Virus record (IMG/VR): IMGVR_UViG_3300036818_000050
Span: 1-27,646 of that record
Length of the DNA: 27,646 bases
Reading direction: 5' to 3' (one strand)
Source of the DNA: a virus
The notes below the pieces were generated by a model. The model was not told the origin of the DNA, searched no databases, and saw only the letters and a list, made by a program, of their open reading frames with translations. This document shows, one piece after another, positions 19,800 through 26,840 of this stretch. The first letter of the stretch is position 1, and each line of letters begins with the position of its first letter. The translations under genes and the position numbers were made by a program.

Positions 19800-21079
19800 T
19801 ACGCCGCGGCCTGCTCCGATAGTGCTGGTAGGACCTCGCCACGCCACCGCGACCGTGTCGTGTGGAGCAGGTACCGGCCCGCGTCGACCGAGTGGTCGTC
19901 CACCTTGATCACCGCGTCCTCGCCACGATTCGCGGCCTTGTCGTCCCACGAGTAGCCCGGCAGCTCGTCGACGAGCCACTTGCAGGAGTCGACCACCCGG
20001 AACTTGTCGGCCGCCATCAGCGACGACCAGGTGCGGATCCCGTCGAGGACGTCGTTGTTCGCGTTCATCGCCGGCAGGCCGTCGCGGAACAGCTGGACCT
20101 TGAACGACGCGGCGGACGGGTCCACACACACCACCTCGGGTGTGATGCCGCGCAGCTGGGAACGCGGGTAGCGGACGGTGGTCAGCCACGTGCGCAGGCC
20201 GGCCGAGAGTTCGACGTCAGACAGCTGCTTCTGTGCCTGCCGCGAGTCGTGCCGCCACTCGGACACGAAGTAGATCCGGCCGTCCACACCGATCCCGCCG
20301 AGCAGCGCGTCGAACGGGTTGCGGGTGCCGTAGTCGACGCCGACACCCAGCCACTTCCGGACGATCGGCACCCGCTCGAACGGGACCACATGCTCGTCGG
20401 GGTCGAACATGTCGTACACGGCGCCCTCGGCCGCGACCCACTTGCCGAGGATGAACCGCCGATACCAGAGCCCCACGTACTCGGCCTTCAGCGACGCCAC
20501 GTACTTCGGGTCGAGGCTGTGGTTGTCGTCGATGGTGAAATGCCACGACCGCAGGTCCAGTTCGCCGGTGCGCAGGAGGAATCTTTTCCGCAGCCAATGG
20601 TTCGGGTTGTCCGGGTTGGTCGTCGCGAACAACTGGGCGCCCGGCACCGACAGGCGCGCCAGGAGCTGCGTCCAAAACGACTCCGGAATCAGCGTCGCCT
20701 CGTCCACATAGGCGCCCGCACACGTCAACCCTCGGATACGGCCCTCGGCCAGCTCATTGTTCGCGGTGATGACCTCAACGGTGCGGCCCAGGATCGTCGC
20801 GGTCGGCGCGCCCCGCGTGTACTTCACCAGCCGTGCCGCCGGCCCCGTGACCGCGGGATCCTGGAGCGGCGCGAACACGTTCCGCGCGACGGTGTCCAAC
20901 GTCTTCGCGCACACCACCAGCTCGCCGCCACGGGGCGCGCGGGCGACGTACATCAACCAGCGCAGCAGGCTCGCGATGGTCTTCCCGGACCGGACCGACC
21001 CTTCCCACACGTTGATGCGGGCCAGCGACTGGCCGATCGACTGCTCCTGCTTCGGCGAGAGCCGCAACTCAGTCGCCAT
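19799..21079 (-). CDS. Terminase large subunit
   Basis: The protein has 426 residues and starts at ATG 21079, 11 bases inside the end of the small-subunit gene, so translation is coupled. It packs DNA into the prohead by ATP hydrolysis and cuts the concatemer. Walker A is GSVRSGKT at 27-34. Walker B is AYVDEA at 123-128, with D126 and E127. The coupling segment is TTNPDNPNHW near 153-162. The C-terminal RNase H-like nuclease has VGVDYG (D249), VCVDPSA (D320) and KVDDHSVDAGRY (candidate third acid D394-D399). All expected motor and nuclease residues are present, and the length is normal for this family. The copy 1 palindrome lies immediately after the stop. Confidence 0.95.
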   Translation of the reverse strand: MATELRLSPKQEQSIGQSLARINVWEGSVRSGKTIASLLRWLMYVARAPRGGELVVCAKTLDTVARNVFAPLQDPAVTGPAARLVKYTRGAPTATILGRTVEVITANNELAEGRIRGLTCAGAYVDEATLIPESFWTQLLARLSVPGAQLFATTNPDNPNHWLRKRFLLRTGELDLRSWHFTIDDNHSLDPKYVASLKAEYVGLWYRRFILGKWVAAEGAVYDMFDPDEHVVPFERVPIVRKWLGVGVDYGTRNPFDALLGGIGVDGRIYFVSEWRHDSRQAQKQLSDVELSAGLRTWLTTVRYPRSQLRGITPEVVCVDPSAASFKVQLFRDGLPAMNANNDVLDGIRTWSSLMAADKFRVVDSCKWLVDELPGYSWDDKAANRGEDAVIKVDDHSVDAGRYLLHTTRSRWRGEVLPALSEQAAA

Positions 21080-21575
21080 CGTCGGCCGGCGCGGCGTGCC
21101 GCTCGACGAGCGTGTCCAGCATGGACCCGAGCAGCGAGCCCATCTGTTCCACCGACCCGTCGCCGTCGTGCTGGTCCAGCCGGAGACTGTTGCTCATCGC
21201 GAGGTTGTACGCCTGCATGATCTTCGCCTGGTCAGCGAACGGCGGCTGCTGCAAATGGGCCTCGGCGTAGGTGTTGTCCTTCCCGCCGAAGCTGTGCACG
21301 AGACACGGCTCGAACAGCTGCAACCGCAGCCGCCGGGCGTCGTCGAGCAGCGCGTTCATCTCCTCGGCTCGCTTGGATCGCGCGTCCGCGACCTTCGCCG
21401 CGGTGGCCGCCTTCGTCGCCGTCCGGTCGAACGACAGCCCCAACCGGCTGGCCACGTTGGTCACGCTGCCAACGCTGCGGCCGACCTGGGCGGCAATCTC
21501 GTTCCGACTCATCCCCTGCCCGTGCAGCACACGGATCTGCTCAACCTCGGCGTCCGTGAGCGGCTTGCTGTGCAT
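21069..21575 (-). CDS. Terminase small subunit
   Basis: The protein has 168 residues and starts at ATG 21575 (MHSKPLTDAEVEQIRVLHGQ). A GAGGGGG run is ten bases upstream. Residues ~5-48 form a helix-turn-helix: LTDAEVEQIRVLHGQGMS, EIAAQVGRSVGSVTNVASRL. A helical central part follows (ADARSKRAEEMNALLDDARR) with PCLVHSFGGKDNTYAEAH. The C-terminal segment PFADQAKIMQAYNLAMSNSL is the usual oligomerisation/large-subunit contact region. It recognises the packaging site and feeds DNA to the large subunit, whose gene overlaps its stop. It is the first gene of the main structural operon. The palindrome and duplicated leader (see 21576-21729) lie upstream. Confidence 0.9.
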   Translation of the reverse strand: MHSKPLTDAEVEQIRVLHGQGMSRNEIAAQVGRSVGSVTNVASRLGLSFDRTATKAATAAKVADARSKRAEEMNALLDDARRLRLQLFEPCLVHSFGGKDNTYAEAHLQQPPFADQAKIMQAYNLAMSNSLRLDQHDGDGSVEQMGSLLGSMLDTLVERHAAPADDGD

Positions 21576-21729
21576 CCGATCGCCACCCCCTCACGCACGA
21601 GGACCCATCTTGACCGGTCAGCCAGCTTGGTGGTCAAACCTCCACTTAACTGTAGGTCAGGTGGGGCCGCGTTGTTAGGCTGACCTGCGGGGGATGGCTC
21701 AGTTTTGGGCGCGATGGGAGCGGGTTGCG
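21576..21729. promoter_or_regulatory. Divergent control region between terminase and tailspike
   Basis: Roughly 154 bases separate the minus-strand terminase start from the plus-strand tailspike start. It contains copy 2 of the 20-bp palindrome (21638-21657) at its middle. It also has a perfect 10-bp palindrome TGACCGGTCA (21611-21620), and on the minus strand a TTGACC hexamer directly beside the 20-bp element (21637-21632), which could serve as a -35 box. No convincing -10 box is visible for either direction; TAGGCT at 21676-21681 is a weak plus-strand candidate. About 100 bases on the terminase side resemble the leader of the DUF6221-like gene at 24774. Confidence 0.5.
21638..21657. promoter_or_regulatory. 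Operator-like 20-bp imperfect palindrome, copy 2
   Basis: The plus-strand bases read ACCTCCACTTAACTGTAGGT. Eight of ten pairs obey dyad symmetry around the central TTAA. It lies about 72 bases from the terminase start and 83 from the tailspike start, so one protein bound here could affect both directions. The plus-strand flanks GGTCAA (left) and CAGGTG (right) are also shared with copy 3. Confidence 0.6.
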
Positions 21730-24246
21730 ATGTCGTTGGCGGAGATCACGGTCACCTATGGCTCGTCGGTGTACGCGCCGAATAACGAACCGGCGGAGGG
21801 TTCTGTCCAGCTCGCTTTGGCTGGCGAGGCGGTCAGCAGTGGGGTCACTGTCGCTGCGGTGCCGGTGACGTGCCGGTTCGGCAATGGTGTGCTGTTCGGT
21901 TCGTTTTGGACGAACGGTGAGTCTGGTCTTCAGGCCACGGTGACGGAGAACGTGGTGGGGGCGGTCAACCCGCTGCCGTATGTGGTTGATATTCCGACGT
22001 CGGGCACGCTGGATTTGTCGACGGCGTCTCGTTCGACTCCGCCTGCGACGCCGGTCGACACGTACGTGCTGGCGTCGACGGTTGGGCAGCCGGATGGCGT
22101 GGCGACTCTGGACGGTACTGGGAATGTCCCGGCTGGCCAGCTCGGGAACGGCGTCGTCTCGTTCGACGGCCGCAGGGGCGCGGTGGCGCCGGCCAGCGGG
22201 GATTACACGGCGGCGCAGGTCGGGGCGCTGGCTATCGACGAGAATCTCGCCGACGTCGCGAGTGCATCGGTCGCGCTCGGCAACCTGGGTGGCGTAGCGA
22301 AGGGTGCGCTGGTCTTCGACGTCCGCGACTATGGCGCGGTCGGCAACGGCAGTACGAACGACGCTACCGCGATCCAGAATGCGGTGAATGCTGCCGCGAC
22401 CAACGGCGGCACCGTGTATTTCCCGCCCGGCCAGTATCTGGTGAACACGGGGATCGTGCCGGCCAGCAATGTCGCGCTTGTGGGGGCGGGCTGCGGGAAC
22501 ACGGTGATCCTGGCGGGTAGCGCCGTCTCGGCGATTAACTCGACGTTGTCCGGGACGTACACCAAGAACAACCCGCTGACGCGGTTTTCGGTCGCGCACC
22601 TGAGCATCGACGGCACCCAGCAGGGCGCGGTGTTCAACGTCGGCTACAAGGGGATCTTTGGCCAGTACCTGTCCGAGTGCACGTTCGAGGACCTGGTGAT
22701 CTCGAACTGTGTCGCGACGGGGTTCGGGTGTGACTTCCTGACCAACGGCACCGTGGTGCACAACGTGCGGGCGATCGGGAACGGCCGGTTGAACCAGGGT
22801 GGCGGCAGCGGTGCTGGTTCGTCCGGGATCGGGATCGGGACGGGGCAGTACACGGTTGAGGATTTCGTCGTCTCGGACTGTTTTGCGTCTACGAACGGCC
22901 GGTACGGGTTTCTGTTCGAGTCGCAGCCCGGGACGACGTCGACGGGTGCGCGGATCAGTAACTGTTTCGCGACCCTGAACTACAACCACGGGTTCGGTGA
23001 TGCTGGCCTGTCCGGGGCGGTGTTCGCGAGCTGTGTCGCGTACCTGAACGGGCAGGCCGGGCAGTTCGATGGGTTCAGTATCGACAACGGAACCGTCGGG
23101 GCGACCGCCCAGCCGTCGGGCAATTCCACGTACGTCGGGTGCGAGGCCATCAGCAACACGCGCTACGGGTTCTCGTACCAGCCGACGGCGAACAACAGCA
23201 CCTCGGTGGCGGGCGCGGGGAACATCACGTATTCGGGGTGCAAGAGCTACGGCAACACGTCGCTCGGGTTCAACATCAACTCGGCGGCGAGCCACCCTGT
23301 TTCCGGTGTCACGTACACCGGGTGCACCGCGCACGATAACGGCGCGTCGGGCTGGCAGGTCCAGAACCCGAGCAACAACGTCCATCTGCTCGCCTGCCGC
23401 GCCTCGGCGAACGGGCAGACGTCGTCGACGTCGAAGAACGGCGTCACGATCGGCGCGTCCGTGAGCGGCCTGACCATCAGCGGCTGCCGGTTCTACGACG
23501 ACGGGGGCACTCAGAAGCAGGCGTACGGCTTGCAGGTGTCCAGCGGTGCGACGGTGACGAATGGGCACGTCGTCGGCAACGACATGCGCGGCAACCTCAC
23601 CGGGGGCGCGAACCTGGTGGGCACTCTCACGGGCTGCTACGTGGACGAAAACCCTGGGTGGACGTTCTCGACGAGGCCATTGTGGACTCCGTCGCAGCAG
23701 GGCGTCATCGCCGCCACCTGTGATCTGATGATGGCGCCGTCACAGGCCGCGATCACGACGGGCCGGCTGTTCGTGTGCCCGGTGACGGTCGATCTCGCGG
23801 CGACGGCGAACAACATGTACGTCGCCTACAACTCGGCCAGCGCTGGAGTGACGGACGCCAACAGCTACCTCGTGGTCTATTCGGCCAGCGGCGCGCTGCT
23901 CGGCGCGACCGCCGACATCGGGACGTTCCTGACGACGGTCGGCGGCGCGTTCGTGCTGGAGCCGCTGATGTCCGGTGGGTCTGCCGCGCCCATCACCGGT
24001 CTGGCTCAGGGTCAGCAGATCTACCTCGGGATCATCAACAACTACAGCGGTGGCACCGGCCCACAGTTGATCGCCGGGCGCCTCTACGGCACCAACCTGT
24101 CCGGCGGTAGCAGCGGCCCGAACGTCACCAACGGGGTGCCGCGCTGGCTCGTGGCCTCGGGCACGTACACGGTGCCCCCGGCTACGTTGCCGTCGATGTC
24201 GGCGTCTAACACGAACCCTCTGATCGGGATTGGGCTGGCGCAGTAA
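21730..24246 (+). CDS. Tailspike/receptor-binding protein with pectate-lyase-like beta-helix
   Basis: The protein has 838 residues with ATG 21730 as start (GGGAG nine bases upstream); ATG 21694 has GGGGG immediately against it and is less likely. It is the only large plus-strand gene. Residues ~1-95 form a beta N-terminus ([20 protein letters not shown]), probably the virion anchor. Residues ~120-190 carry phage-fibre-type segments ([36 protein letters not shown]). Residues ~197-237 have the pectate lyase superfamily entry [20 protein letters not shown]...[13 protein letters not shown], followed to ~640 by parallel beta-helix rungs with repeated C-x-A and G-x-S turns ([39 protein letters not shown]). 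The last ~200 residues are a beta-sandwich tip. It likely binds and may cleave a host surface polysaccharide. Active-site acids cannot be fixed from sequence alone. Confidence 0.85.
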   Translation: MSLAEITVTYGSSVYAPNNEPAEGSVQLALAGEAVSSGVTVAAVPVTCRFGNGVLFGSFWTNGESGLQATVTENVVGAVNPLPYVVDIPTSGTLDLSTASRSTPPATPVDTYVLASTVGQPDGVATLDGTGNVPAGQLGNGVVSFDGRRGAVAPASGDYTAAQVGALAIDENLADVASASVALGNLGGVAKGALVFDVRDYGAVGNGSTNDATAIQNAVNAAATNGGTVYFPPGQYLVNTGIVPASNVALVGAGCGNTVILAGSAVSAINSTLSGTYTKNNPLTRFSVAHLSIDGTQQGAVFNVGYKGIFGQYLSECTFEDLVISNCVATGFGCDFLTNGTVVHNVRAIGNGRLNQGGGSGAGSSGIGIGTGQYTVEDFVVSDCFASTNGRYGFLFESQPGTTSTGARISNCFATLNYNHGFGDAGLSGAVFASCVAYLNGQAGQFDGFSIDNGTVGATAQPSGNSTYVGCEAISNTRYGFSYQPTANNSTSVAGAGNITYSGCKSYGNTSLGFNINSAASHPVSGVTYTGCTAHDNGASGWQVQNPSNNVHLLACRASANGQTSSTSKNGVTIGASVSGLTISGCRFYDDGGTQKQAYGLQVSSGATVTNGHVVGNDMRGNLTGGANLVGTLTGCYVDENPGWTFSTRPLWTPSQQGVIAATCDLMMAPSQAAITTGRLFVCPVTVDLAATANNMYVAYNSASAGVTDANSYLVVYSASGALLGATADIGTFLTTVGGAFVLEPLMSGGSAAPITGLAQGQQIYLGIINNYSGGTGPQLIAGRLYGTNLSGGSSGPNVTNGVPRWLVASGTYTVPPATLPSMSASNTNPLIGIGLAQ

Positions 24247-24276
24247 CCGGTTGGGCGCCCGCTGCTTCGTGCGTGG

Positions 24277-24774
24277 TCACGTGGTCTCCTCGGTGGTGAT
24301 GCCGTACGCCTCGGCGAGTGCGGTCAGTGTCGGGCACGGCCAGACCACCCAGTGGTGCAGCGCGTCGGGCTCCAGCTCATCGTTCTCGTACCGGCAGCGT
24401 CGGCAGAGCCGGTCGCCGTAGGCGCCGAAGTCGGCTTGTCCATGCTCGGTGAGGATCTTCCGGTCGGCCGCGCAGTGGCGCAGGGTCACGCCCGGCTGTT
24501 GGCCAACGATGAACGCGGCCACGGCCGCACCAGGGCTGCCTTCGTCGTAGACGACGACATCGTGGCGCGCGTCGTAGATCTGCGACTCACCAGGGGTGTC
24601 CTCACGGGAGCCGCCGTAGATGCTGCCGCGAATCCAGGGCGTGGGCGCTTCGGCTTCGGCGTCGCGTGCGGTCTGCTCGGCGTGTTCGATCGCGGCGAGC
24701 AGCTGCTCGGTCAGGTCAGTCGACACCGCCGCGCCTCCAACCAAACCGGCATCCGTGATCGGAGCGTTTGACAC
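24277..24774 (-). CDS. DUF6221-like protein, paralogue A
   Basis: The protein has 165 residues with GTG 24774 as start (GGGAGG five bases upstream); a GTG five codons earlier lacks a site. The N-terminus reads STDLTEQLLAAIEHAEQTAR, then PWIRGSIYGG, VVVYDEGSPGAAVAAFIVGQ, VTLRHCAADRKILTEHG, then CRRCRYENDELEPDALHHWV with WPCPTLTALAEAYGITTEET. The 'L(A)-LLAAIEE-E--A-AA-PGPW...HIA--DP--VLR-CAADR-I(L/V)--H...CPTLR-LA' framework is the DUF6221 type known from actinobacteria and their phages. The C-x2-C and WPCP Cys could bind metal. Function is unknown. Its last ~35 bases are identical to those of paralogue C. It converges with the tailspike gene, 30 bases away, with no clear terminator between. 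Confidence 0.7.
   Translation of the reverse strand: MSNAPITDAGLVGGAAVSTDLTEQLLAAIEHAEQTARDAEAEAPTPWIRGSIYGGSREDTPGESQIYDARHDVVVYDEGSPGAAVAAFIVGQQPGVTLRHCAADRKILTEHGQADFGAYGDRLCRRCRYENDELEPDALHHWVVWPCPTLTALAEAYGITTEETT
24284..24318 (-). repeat. 35-bp direct repeat, copy 1 (3' end of DUF6221-like paralogue A)
   Basis: Identical over 35 bases to 26132-26166 (the 3' end of paralogue C). It encodes the shared C-terminal peptide LAEAYGITTEET and, in GAGGAGAC, the ribosome-site bases that serve the next gene in the other copies. A shorter 24-base match, 24275-24298, recurs at 25761-25784, where it carries the end of the 66-residue gene plus the start of the next gene. This is DNA-level identity, not just codon preference, so recent duplication or recombination is likely. 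Confidence 0.8.
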
Positions 24775-24891
24775 GACCACCTCCCTCACGCGCGAGCCCA
24801 GCCATCGCGACCGGTCGCAAGCTCATGCCCCCGGTCCCTGCTGGTCAAACCTCGACTTAACTGTAGGTCAGGTGTGGATGGTTGTGGTGGA
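24775..24891 (-). promoter_or_regulatory. Control region upstream of DUF6221-like paralogue A
   Basis: This gap of about 117 bases separates the canonical DUF6221 gene from paralogue A. It carries copy 3 of the 20-bp palindrome (24849-24868), a TTGACC hexamer beside it on the minus strand (24848-24843) and a perfect 12-bp palindrome, GCGACCGGTCGC (24807-24818). In order and spacing these match the region upstream of small terminase: 20-bp palindrome, TTGACC, ACCGGT palindrome, then a CTCACGC-rich stretch before the start. The transcript here would enter paralogue A and the region where the tailspike converges. Confidence 0.55.
24849..24868. promoter_or_regulatory. Operator-like 20-bp imperfect palindrome, copy 3
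   Basis: The plus-strand bases read ACCTCGACTTAACTGTAGGT, one base different from copy 2 (C to G at the sixth position, which breaks one dyad pair). Flanks on both sides, GGTCAA and CAGGTG, are identical to those of copy 2, giving 33-34 near-identical bases across the two sites. Confidence 0.6.
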
Positions 24892-25488
24892 TCACGGTGT
24901 CCACTCCTGTCGGTGGTCGGGATGGTCGGACCATTCGGAGGCGAGCAGGCGGAGTGCGAGTTCCAGTCCGAGCAGTTCGCGTTCGGTCGCGTACGTCGGG
25001 AGCCTGCTCAGCACGGGGTATTGGCGGTCTGGCTGGCCGTCGGTCCACCGCCCGTAGTTGCGCCCACTGGTCACCTTGCGGATTTTCGCTGCGCGCCACG
25101 CCTCCACGATCTGCCGTTTGGCTTCGACGCCACGGAGCACACGGTTCGGGTCATGACGAGCAACATGCACGCCAACACCGACCTCCACCTCCTCCGTACC
25201 GGAGAGCACCAGATGCGGACCGCTGCCCGGGGTCGCGAGGAACGGGTACTCCTCGATGGACCGAAGGCCGACGTCGGCGCCTTCGGCCAGGAACTCGTCC
25301 CTCGCGGCCGCGCCTGCCTCGATGTCGACGGGCGTGTCTGCGAGGGGATCGTTGTAGTGCGAGCGCTCCCAGCGCCAGTGCTCGCCACCAGCAGGCACGC
25401 GCTGACCGCGTACGCCGCACGCCGCTAGCGCGCCCTGCTCGTCCTCGGCAATTCGGGCGCGCAGGAACGCCACCAGGTCGTCGGTCAC
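24892..25488 (-). CDS. DUF6221 protein, canonical paralogue B
   Basis: The protein has 198 residues with GTG 25488 as start (GGAGG four bases upstream), four bases overlapping the preceding stop (GTGA). The N-terminus is the standard family start, VTDDLVAFLRARIAEDEQGA. The centre has IEAGAAARDEFLAEGADVGL and an insertion-like Val/Glu stretch (SGTEEVEVGVGVHVARHDPN). Then RVLRGVEAKRQIVEAWRAAK and the standard end ALRLLASEWSDHPDHRQEWT follow. The HVARHDPNRVLR-VEAKR and LRLLA--(W/Y)SDHPD(Y/H)R-EW segments are characteristic of DUF6221. Function is not established. It is probably expressed early or accessory, and it is the only one of the three with the full family C-terminus. Confidence 0.8.
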   Translation of the reverse strand: MTDDLVAFLRARIAEDEQGALAACGVRGQRVPAGGEHWRWERSHYNDPLADTPVDIEAGAAARDEFLAEGADVGLRSIEEYPFLATPGSGPHLVLSGTEEVEVGVGVHVARHDPNRVLRGVEAKRQIVEAWRAAKIRKVTSGRNYGRWTDGQPDRQYPVLSRLPTYATERELLGLELALRLLASEWSDHPDHRQEWTP

Positions 25489-25766
25489 TTCGCCTCCAGC
25501 GCGGCAGTCACGGCCTGCACGGTCGGGCACGGCCACGGGTCGGAGCCGATGTAGTGGCTGCACTCGGTGCACCAGAGGCGTTCCGTCCAGGCGTCTGCCG
25601 GTTCATCAGGCGGCACCTCGGTCGTTTCCGGCTTGTGCAGGTCGAGCACGGCGCGGATCACGGCGAACGCCTTCTCGGCCACCTGCTCTCGCGTGACCCG
25701 GCCGTAGTCGCCGTCGGCGGGATCTTCGGCCGCGTAGGCGTCGAGCAGTGCGCGCGGGTCGGTCAC
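25485..25766 (-). CDS. Small protein with C-x2-C and WPCPT end, DUF6221-related C-terminus
   Basis: The protein has 93 residues with GTG 25766 as start; the preceding gene supplies GAGGAG and ends in a GTGA overlap. It is helical first (TDPRALLDAYAAEDPADGDY, EQVAEKAFAVIRAVLDLHKP), then an acidic Pro-rich link. The end reads WCTECSHYIGSDPWPCPTVQ, AVTAALEAK. The last part resembles the end of paralogue A (CRRCRY...WPCPTLTALAEA), as if a shared zinc-binding module had been attached to a different N-terminus. I do not recognise the whole protein. It overlaps the start of paralogue B by four bases. Confidence 0.65.
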   Translation of the reverse strand: MTDPRALLDAYAAEDPADGDYGRVTREQVAEKAFAVIRAVLDLHKPETTEVPPDEPADAWTERLWCTECSHYIGSDPWPCPTVQAVTAALEAK

Positions 25767-25963
25767 GTGGTCTCCTCGGTGGTGCTGGGTCTGTAACAGG
25801 GGTGCCCCATGCTGTACGGGTAGTGGAGCATGTCGGGGTCACTGGTGCGGCAGTAGCACTGTTCCCAGACGCGTTCCCGGTGACCGTCTGGCGTGACTGC
25901 GTCGAGCGCCTTGGTGTTGCCGTCGTTGTCGAGCGCCGAGACTTCGATCTGGCGGTCAGCCAT
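25763..25963 (-). CDS. Small hypothetical protein
   Basis: The protein has 66 residues with ATG 25963 as start; AGGAGG is six bases upstream. It reads MADRQIEVSALDNDGNTKAL, DAVTPDGHRERVWEQCYCRT, SDPDMLHYPYSMGHPCYRPS, ending TTEETT. Cys at QCYC and HPC, with nearby His, suggest a small metal site. The final EETT and stop share 24 identical bases with paralogue A's end. I do not recognise the family. It overlaps the preceding gene by eight bases and the next gene by four, so all are translated as a chain. Confidence 0.65.
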   Translation of the reverse strand: MADRQIEVSALDNDGNTKALDAVTPDGHRERVWEQCYCRTSDPDMLHYPYSMGHPCYRPSTTEETT

Positions 25964-26123
25964 GGGCGGCCTCCTCGGTTGCGCCGACCGCTCTGTACTC
26001 GATGCACACGCCGTCCGGCAGGTCCAGCGCCTCACTCATCTGGTTGGCGAGCAGCTTGGCATGGGCGTCGACCCGCGCCTTGTGCTGCCTGAACGTCATC
26101 GCGGGATCTGGCTGCTCAGGCAT
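25956..26123 (-). CDS. Small (55 aa) hypothetical protein
   Basis: The start is ATG 26123 (MPEQPDPAMTFRQHKARVDA), where GAGGAG lies ten bases upstream. ATG 26099, eight codons later, lacks a site. The frame is open far upstream, but that part is antisense to paralogue C. The protein reads on as HAKLLANQMSEALDLPDGVC, IEYRAVGATEEAAHG: a helix followed by a short beta strand and a disordered end. It overlaps the neighbouring genes by eight bases on both sides. No family is recognised. Its size, the helix-strand build and the overlaps are all that can be said. Confidence 0.55.
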   Translation of the reverse strand: MPEQPDPAMTFRQHKARVDAHAKLLANQMSEALDLPDGVCIEYRAVGATEEAAHG

Positions 26124-26565
26124 CGGTGCTCGTCTCCTCGGTGGTGATGCCGTACGCCTCGGCGAGCAGGCGCAATGTGGGGCACGACCCCTCGAAGTAC
26201 TCGTCGTTTCCGTGCCGCCATTCCGCGCCCGGTGAACCATAAGACGCGGACGGTGGCCAGTCGGCTGGGTAGGTGCCCGTCGACAGTTCGCGACAGCTGT
26301 GCGCGCCAGAGTGCAGTTCCACGATCTTCCGGTCGGCTGCGCAGCGACGCGTCACGGCCTGCGGGTCGTGGTGCGCGATGTGGCGCCCGTCGCCGTCGAG
26401 CACAGGCAGCGCGTAGTCCCGTTGCGACACCACGCCGAGGCCGTCGCCGTTGACCACGCGGTACTGCGATGAGTGGTACTCCCAGGGTCCTTTGGTCGCG
26501 GCACTCGCGATGCGTTCGGTCTCCTCGATCGCGGCGAGTAGCTGGGCGGTCAGGTCCTCGGTCAC
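26116..26565 (-). CDS. DUF6221-like protein, paralogue C
   Basis: The protein has 149 residues with GTG 26565 as start (VTEDLTAQLLAAIEETERIA), four bases overlapping the preceding stop (GTGA). It follows the family order closely: ASAATKGPWEYHSSQYRVVN, LGVVSQRDYALPVLDGDGRH, IAHHDPQAVTRRCAADRKIV, ELHSGAHSCRELSTGTYPAD, then CPTLRLLAEAYGITTEETST. HIAHHDP with CAADRKI is diagnostic. Relative to canonical paralogue B it has a short C-terminus like paralogue A, and the last 35 bases are identical to those of A. Function is unknown. Three related proteins in 2.3 kb suggest local duplication. Confidence 0.75.
   Translation of the reverse strand: MTEDLTAQLLAAIEETERIASAATKGPWEYHSSQYRVVNGDGLGVVSQRDYALPVLDGDGRHIAHHDPQAVTRRCAADRKIVELHSGAHSCRELSTGTYPADWPPSASYGSPGAEWRHGNDEYFEGSCPTLRLLAEAYGITTEETSTDA
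26132..26166 (-). repeat. 35-bp direct repeat, copy 2 (3' end of paralogue C)
   Basis: Identical to 24284-24318. Here the EET codons (GAG GAG AC) also provide the purine-rich ribosome site for the 55-residue gene that starts at 26123. Confidence 0.8.
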
Positions 26566-26840
26566 GACAGCAGCTCCACTGGAACCGTGATCGGCATCCG
26601 TCGCAGCTGATCCCACAGCGCGACGACCCGCTGTTGCTCGGCGGCCCACTTCCCGCGTGTCTCGATGTCCGCGCTGTGTGGCCACCAACCGGTACGCAAC
26701 AACGCGGTGACCGCGACGTTGAACGTGGCGTCGGTGAGGAACAGTCGGTGTGCCTGTTCGTCGCCGAGCACGGCACCGAGGTCGCGGATCGCGCCTTCGA
26801 GCAGTGCGTGCTCGACGTCGGCTTCCGACCATTGGCTCAT
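26562..26840 (-). CDS. Small hypothetical protein
   Basis: The protein has 92 residues and starts at ATG 26840 in an ATGA overlap with the preceding gene. It is mostly helical: MSQWSEADVEHALLEGAIRD, LGAVLGDEQAHRLFLTDATF, NVAVTALLRTGWWPHSADIE, RGKWAAEQQRVVALWDQLRR. There is no signal peptide, Cys motif or membrane helix. The Trp/His-rich middle (TGWWPHSADIE) and the C-terminal amphipathic helix suggest a compact helical bundle. I do not recognise a family. It runs into paralogue C by a GTGA overlap. Confidence 0.65.
   Translation of the reverse strand: MSQWSEADVEHALLEGAIRDLGAVLGDEQAHRLFLTDATFNVAVTALLRTGWWPHSADIETRGKWAAEQQRVVALWDQLRRMPITVPVELLS

Noticed and set aside
21646-23568. A 640-codon minus-strand frame under the tailspike
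   Set aside because: Arg/Val/Asp-rich shadow of the beta-helix gene, with no ribosome site, no domain pattern, and crossing the control region.
24247-24276. Bidirectional terminator between the tailspike and the convergent DUF6221-like gene
   Set aside because: The 30 bases contain no stem of useful length or U-run, so no terminator is called.
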